Assembly: GCF_002964605.1 (NCBI RefSeq)
Contig: NZ_PQDH01000002.1
Coordinates: forward strand, 667,090-731,089
From: Vallitalea okinawensis
GTDB lineage: Bacteria > Bacillota > Clostridia > Lachnospirales > PQDH01
Reading direction: 5' to 3'
DNA: 64,000 nucleotides
The first letter of the stretch is position 1; every line of letters begins with the position of its first letter. Positions 59,952 to 64,000 of the stretch are shown in pieces. Position numbers and translations under genes: made by a program. The notes under the pieces were generated by a model, which did not search any database, had not been told where the DNA came from, and saw only the letters and a program-made list of their open reading frames with translations.

Positions 59952-61316
59952 CTACCTCAACCATTTATGTTCGTTATAACGATTTTTTAGTGCTTCTGCC
60001 AATTCTTTTGCTACTTTATTATCTTTAGCAACTATGTTTATGAGTTCATTTGGGTCTTCTTCTAGATTAAATAATTCATTTTCATCATTATAATGCTCAA
60101 TGTACTTATACCTATCAGTACGTATACATCTAAAATGGCGCTCAGCTACTACTATATGTTGCCTATGCTGCTGCTTCTTAGCAATAAGCAATCCTTTAAA
60201 GGAACGACCGTCCATTCTGTTGATGTACCCTAATCCAGCTAATTCTTGTATGGTTGGATTCAAATCAATGAGTTCAATTAATGCCTCTGACCTCCCTTGC
60301 TTAACATCAGGACCTGCAATAATTAAAGGAATACGAATAGCTCCTTCATAAGGAACATGTTTATTATATAGGTTAAAATCACCTATCATTTCTCCATGAT
60401 CACTTGTAAAGATAATATAGGTATTCTCCAAACAGGCTTTCTTTTCAAGTGTTTCCATCAGCCTTCCTATTTGATTATCGATCAACTGTATATAAGCACA
60501 GTACTGTTGCCTAGCTCTTTGAATTTCTTCTACAGCCATGTCTTGCTGACGTCTTTTAACCCACTGGGGTTTATTGGCTGCATCAATATCCACTGGGTCT
60601 GGCATTTCCCGATCTAAGTATTGATCAGCATATCTCTTTGGAGGATCGAAAGGATCATGTGGTCCAGGAAAACTCACAAAAAGATGCCATGGGAAATCTT
60701 CATCCATTTCATTAATAGCCTTTATGGTCTTATCAGCAACAAAAACATCAGCATAATCTTCTTCATTCAAACAGCTGTTTTCTATAAGATTTCTATAAAA
60801 TCCTTTTCTTTTAAAATCCATTCGATGCTCATGGAAAGTTGTAAGTAATCCTTTATCATGAAGGTATTGGGTATAAGGTCCAATAGGTTCTTCTGTATTA
60901 GCAGCATGCATCTTACCCTCGACTTCAAAAGGCTTAGTAAAACCAAAGGCATAATTGCATGGTCGATCTCCTTTTATCCCATTGAACTTAGAGGGCTTAG
61001 CTAAATCCAATTTACCTACACATCCTACATGATAACCTTCATCCCGTAGTGCTTGATAATAAGTTTTAATACCCAATGGTAAGTATGCATTGTTATCTAA
61101 AGCGCCAATATTGGATGGTTGCATGCCTGTTGCAAGACCTATCCTCGCTGGTGCACATATGGGTGAATTGGTAAAGCAGTTAGAAAACACCATCCCTCTT
61201 TTAGCTAGTTTATCAATGTGGGGGGTATTCACATGAGTAGCGCCATTTATACCAATATAATCATTCCTCATCTGGTCTACCATAATCATCAGTATATTAG
61301 GTTGTTGATTATTCAT
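59952..61316 (-). CDS. Sulfatase (Cys-type)
   Basis: A 454-residue sulfatase. MVDQMRNDYIG at the N-terminus, NSPICAPARIGLATGM with the C-x-P-x-R activation site, GPHDPFDPPKRY and FTSDHGEMIGD. It is clearly homologous to, but distinct from, the neighbour; the two likely cleave different positions of one glycan. No signal peptide. A maturase (anSME) is needed but is not in this window. Confidence 0.92.
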   Translation of the reverse strand: MNNQQPNILMIMVDQMRNDYIGINGATHVNTPHIDKLAKRGMVFSNCFTNSPICAPARIGLATGMQPSNIGALDNNAYLPLGIKTYYQALRDEGYHVGCVGKLDLAKPSKFNGIKGDRPCNYAFGFTKPFEVEGKMHAANTEEPIGPYTQYLHDKGLLTTFHEHRMDFKRKGFYRNLIENSCLNEEDYADVFVADKTIKAINEMDEDFPWHLFVSFPGPHDPFDPPKRYADQYLDREMPDPVDIDAANKPQWVKRRQQDMAVEEIQRARQQYCAYIQLIDNQIGRLMETLEKKACLENTYIIFTSDHGEMIGDFNLYNKHVPYEGAIRIPLIIAGPDVKQGRSEALIELIDLNPTIQELAGLGYINRMDGRSFKGLLIAKKQQHRQHIVVAERHFRCIRTDRYKYIEHYNDENELFNLEEDPNELINIVAKDNKVAKELAEALKNRYNEHKWLR

Positions 61317-61446
61317 TAAAGCATCTCCTTATTCATATATTTAAGTTGAATATAAAATACAACCAGTTATCGCTATACTGTAATGATACTTGAATGATGA
61401 AATTAAGGTAATAGTAGCAACTTATAAAAGGATGATGTTGAGTAAT

Positions 61447-61476
61447 AAAAAACGCTACACAAGGGTAGCGTTTTTT
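61447..61476. terminator. Terminator of the GH123-like gene
   Basis: AAAAAACGCTAC and GTAGCGTTTTTT pair in a perfect 12-bp stem around ACAAGG, with U-run on the minus strand. Confidence 0.85.
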
Positions 61477-61477
61477 A

Positions 61478-63202
61478 TTACTTGTTACTCAATAATTCTA
61501 ACATTTTTCTCTTAACAGATTGATAAACTTCAGACTCTAAACAATAATTATCATTCTTATAATATTCTTCATGAATCTTCGTTCTGTTATAGAAAATTTC
61601 ATCTAAAAATTCATCTGTTGATACGTTTGCTTCTTTTAAATCCATTAAGTATTCATAGTCCCCAATTCCTCTTAATAAATTCTTGTAGCGTAATGTTAAC
61701 ATGGGCTTACCTGTTTTACCTGGGTACACGAAGTTCGTATCACCTGCTGCCCATTCTGGATAGGCATAGCTGATCTTTTCACGGGGTTGATCAGGCCATA
61801 CTGTATAATTCCATCGAAGGAATCCATCTGTTCCAAGTAAATAAGCAAACCAAGGTATTACACGGCTCTCAAGAAGTGGGGAACTAATAAAAGTATTAGG
61901 GTTTTTAGGACCACAGCATACATAATAAGAAATTGTACCTTGGCAGCTATCTTTTATTTCTTGGAAACGTTGAAACTCCTTTGTTAGATCACGAATGTTT
62001 GGGCAGTAATCCATTAGATCTGGTATGTCTTCTTGCATAAATTCCACATGGTTAATTGCTGCCTTAAACTTAAATTTCGGAGTCACTTTCTTTAGAAAAC
62101 TTAATCTATTTTTATACTCTTCAATATCAGCCGGTTCATCGGCGATAATGCGTACACGATCAATAATACCTTTATCTGCAAAATACTGTTCTAAAGCTTG
62201 TAAGTAACGTTCATAGTCAACTTTCTTACGTATATATTTAAATGTTTGATCTGATTCATCATAATAGCGAATACGTATACCGTCGTCATAACCTTCTATA
62301 ACACAATCAAAGCCAGCTTCAGGTCTGGTCCACACATTGATTAACCCAAAAACTTCATACTCTTGATTAATACCATGCCTATCACATAATTCAACATACC
62401 GATCCAAGATGTTGAAATCAAATTTTAGCTCCTCTTCATTTTTATAGCACCTTACCATATTGTACTCATATAAATCTGATGAATCTATGGGATTAACTAA
62501 TGAATTCTGCCCTGACCAAGGAATTTCAGATACAATGAGGGAAACTGCCTTTTGCCCCAGGTCAGCTAATGATGCTATATAATTATCTATGATACTAAAA
62601 TGTTCTTCTCCCCATAATGGCACTTCGTACTTCCTGGCTATATTGGAGTTATGCTGCCATAGATCAAGGTAGAATCTAAAATCCTCAGGCTTCTTCATTG
62701 TGTGATCAAAGACATCTAATGAATAGTTAAGTTGGTTATATAATACTTCATCTTCAAAAAGATAACTTTTATAGATACTAACTTTAGGTTCATAATGCCC
62801 AGGCTCAACACCATTATCTGTTTTAATTTCAACCCATACACATTGTATTTTACCAGCTTTAACAAATATGCTTTGTTCATCAAGTAATATATCTGATTTC
62901 AACTGATGATCATCATCTTCAACGAGATCCACTAATTGAACCTTTATGCTTTCATCTGGTATGCCTTCTACGGTAACTTTTAAGCGGTAGCAATCTACAG
63001 CTCTCTTTTTATAGAATCTTGGATCATTATTAATGGTCACTAACATATCCTTATCAGATTCCAGTAATACTTGCACTGCAGACCAATCATTTTTCCCACA
63101 TACTTCTTTAATCTCAATACTCTCTTTAAAAAAATCTGTTCTAAGTGTTGTCATACCATAGACGTATTTGAAAGACTCTCTTTCAAGTTTACACTTTAAC
63201 AT
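61478..63202 (-). CDS. DUF4091/GH123-like glycosidase
   Basis: A 574-residue protein. The central part resembles the TIM barrel of DUF4091/glycoside hydrolase family 123 (beta-N-acetylgalactosaminidases): LDLWQHNSNIARKYEVPLWG, then IDNYIASLADLGQKAVSLIV, IIDRVRIIADEPADIEEYKN (with the catalytic-type DEP), and LRWNYTVWPDQP near the end. An N-terminal beta-sandwich (about 1-160) precedes it. No signal peptide. It is first in the direction of the sulfatases and divergent from an AraC gene. Cleavage of an amino-sugar-containing, possibly sulfated glycan is inferred. Confidence 0.72.
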   Translation of the reverse strand: MLKCKLERESFKYVYGMTTLRTDFFKESIEIKEVCGKNDWSAVQVLLESDKDMLVTINNDPRFYKKRAVDCYRLKVTVEGIPDESIKVQLVDLVEDDDHQLKSDILLDEQSIFVKAGKIQCVWVEIKTDNGVEPGHYEPKVSIYKSYLFEDEVLYNQLNYSLDVFDHTMKKPEDFRFYLDLWQHNSNIARKYEVPLWGEEHFSIIDNYIASLADLGQKAVSLIVSEIPWSGQNSLVNPIDSSDLYEYNMVRCYKNEEELKFDFNILDRYVELCDRHGINQEYEVFGLINVWTRPEAGFDCVIEGYDDGIRIRYYDESDQTFKYIRKKVDYERYLQALEQYFADKGIIDRVRIIADEPADIEEYKNRLSFLKKVTPKFKFKAAINHVEFMQEDIPDLMDYCPNIRDLTKEFQRFQEIKDSCQGTISYYVCCGPKNPNTFISSPLLESRVIPWFAYLLGTDGFLRWNYTVWPDQPREKISYAYPEWAAGDTNFVYPGKTGKPMLTLRYKNLLRGIGDYEYLMDLKEANVSTDEFLDEIFYNRTKIHEEYYKNDNYCLESEVYQSVKRKMLELLSNK

Positions 63203-63338
63203 AATCCATCCTCCTACATCATCCTATACATATATAATATTTTGTCATTGATATAATTCAATAATAATATTAAAATAGTAATTATTAAATATATATTATT
63301 GCTGAAAATATATAAAATACTGCTAAGGAGTTTTGAGT

Positions 63339-64000
63339 ATGAAATCCAATTATGGTTATAGTGAATTCAACGTGGAGCCATATGGTACTGAAAATTTACA
63401 GGTGCCTTTACAAGTCAATTGTTGTGGTTATGACTACTTCCTCTCAAAATCTACAGTAACAACTCGTCAAAAGGGACGTCTTGATTACTATTTTATTTAT
63501 GTGATAAAAGGAAAGATTGAAATAGATATTACTGAACAAAGCTTTTCTTGCTTTGAAGGTGACTATATCCTACTTCCACCCCATACAGCCCATAAAGTTC
63601 ACTATTCAATAGGCTCAGCAGTGTATTGGATTCATTTTACTGGAAAATGCGCAAGTGATTTATTTACTTACAACCACCCGCATAAATTAGGACTTCATCA
63701 TGAGATTCTTGAACATATGAAAACCATAATCTCTGAGTTGCAAACAAGAAAACCCTACTATCAAGATTATTGTAATGGATACTTTTGGCTCCTCTATAGC
63801 TCAGTGAAACGTCATGAGAACACTTTTGATGAAGATACAATCATGGAAGAATTGATTCTTTACATTCATGAGAATTTACACCTTATCAAAGATGTTAATG
63901 AACTTTCAGAACAAGTTGGCTTAAGTCCATCAAGGTTGATACACCGCTTTACAGCTTATAAAGGTATCTCACCCATACGCTATCTTATCCAAGAACGACT
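63339..64000 (+). CDS. AraC-family regulator (cut by window edge)
   Basis: ATG at 63339 after AAGGAG; 220 codons are visible, and the frame runs off the window. An N-terminal cupin-like sensor (CFEGDYILLPPHTAHKVHYS) and the first AraC HTH (VNELSEQVGLSPSRLIHRFT, then AYKGISPIRYLIQER) are seen. The second HTH lies outside. It is divergent from the GH123-like gene, with about 136 bp between, and probably activates it and the sulfatases. Confidence 0.88.
   Translation, partial: MKSNYGYSEFNVEPYGTENLQVPLQVNCCGYDYFLSKSTVTTRQKGRLDYYFIYVIKGKIEIDITEQSFSCFEGDYILLPPHTAHKVHYSIGSAVYWIHFTGKCASDLFTYNHPHKLGLHHEILEHMKTIISELQTRKPYYQDYCNGYFWLLYSSVKRHENTFDEDTIMEELILYIHENLHLIKDVNELSEQVGLSPSRLIHRFTAYKGISPIRYLIQER

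Noticed and set aside
1-64000. CRISPR arrays, tRNA or rRNA genes
   Set aside because: I saw no regularly spaced repeats and no recognisable tRNA or rRNA sequence; a covariance-model scan would be needed to exclude small RNAs.

Overview
The window looks like a chromosomal segment of an anaerobic, spore-forming, low-GC Firmicute of class Clostridia, probably a Lachnospirales-like lineage. Support comes from AT-rich codon use, AGGAGG-type ribosome sites, and MutS2, YhaM, PerR, bactofilin, SLH, VanW and CotF-like proteins. I recognised no rRNA, tRNA, CRISPR array or intact insertion sequence. The genus cannot be fixed from the sequence alone.

0-9 kb. An SDR oxidoreductase and a truncated AraC-type regulator are followed by a TetR/response regulator/histidine kinase operon. 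That operon converges on a six-gene membrane-lipid operon: TSUP permease, VTT protein, phosphatidylserine synthase, lipocalin-like protein, phosphatidylserine decarboxylase and membrane phosphoesterase. A perfect tandem 11-bp repeat lies just upstream of the lipid operon and is a candidate site for the neighbouring OmpR-type regulator.

9-20.6 kb. This is an accessory region. It holds a MerR regulator with a 19-bp-spacer promoter, a flavin-binding protein, an unknown protein, a TetR/CrtI-like pair behind a 46-bp perfect palindrome, and two WYL-regulator/hydrolase modules arranged back to back. Between them lie decayed genes (serine recombinase pieces, a ParA start, a DeoC start, a frameshifted YdeI-like gene) and two copies of an 82-bp hairpin repeat. 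A copy of the 3' end of an rlmD-like gene near 12.1 kb matches the 3' end of the intact rlmD at 20.7 kb, so 12.1-20.7 kb could be the remains of an integrated element.

20.7-53.7 kb. This is mostly housekeeping: rlmD, a sugar dehydrogenase/isomerase pair, yhaM, a two-component system with HtrA, mutS2, an M23 peptidase with a bactofilin, trmL, a divergent type IIA topoisomerase pair, perR behind a near-consensus promoter and Per box, an Lrp/aminotransferase pair, an AIR-synthase-like protein, VanW, a flavodoxin, an SLH protein, a UvrD-type helicase coupled to a 36-residue membrane peptide, a YtrA-type regulated ABC transporter, and a TSUP permease split into two half-genes.

53.8-64 kb. Two small CotF-like genes and an aldose epimerase are followed by a glycan-related cluster: a PHP-domain metallohydrolase, a histidine phosphatase, two Cys-type sulfatases, a GH123/DUF4091-like protein and two AraC regulators, the last cut by the window edge. 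It looks like breakdown of a sulfated, amino-sugar-containing glycan, but no transporter or sulfatase-maturation enzyme is visible. No single cassette proves a wholly new system. The best leads are the lipid-operon regulation, the relic element with its hairpin repeats, and the sulfatase/PHP cluster.
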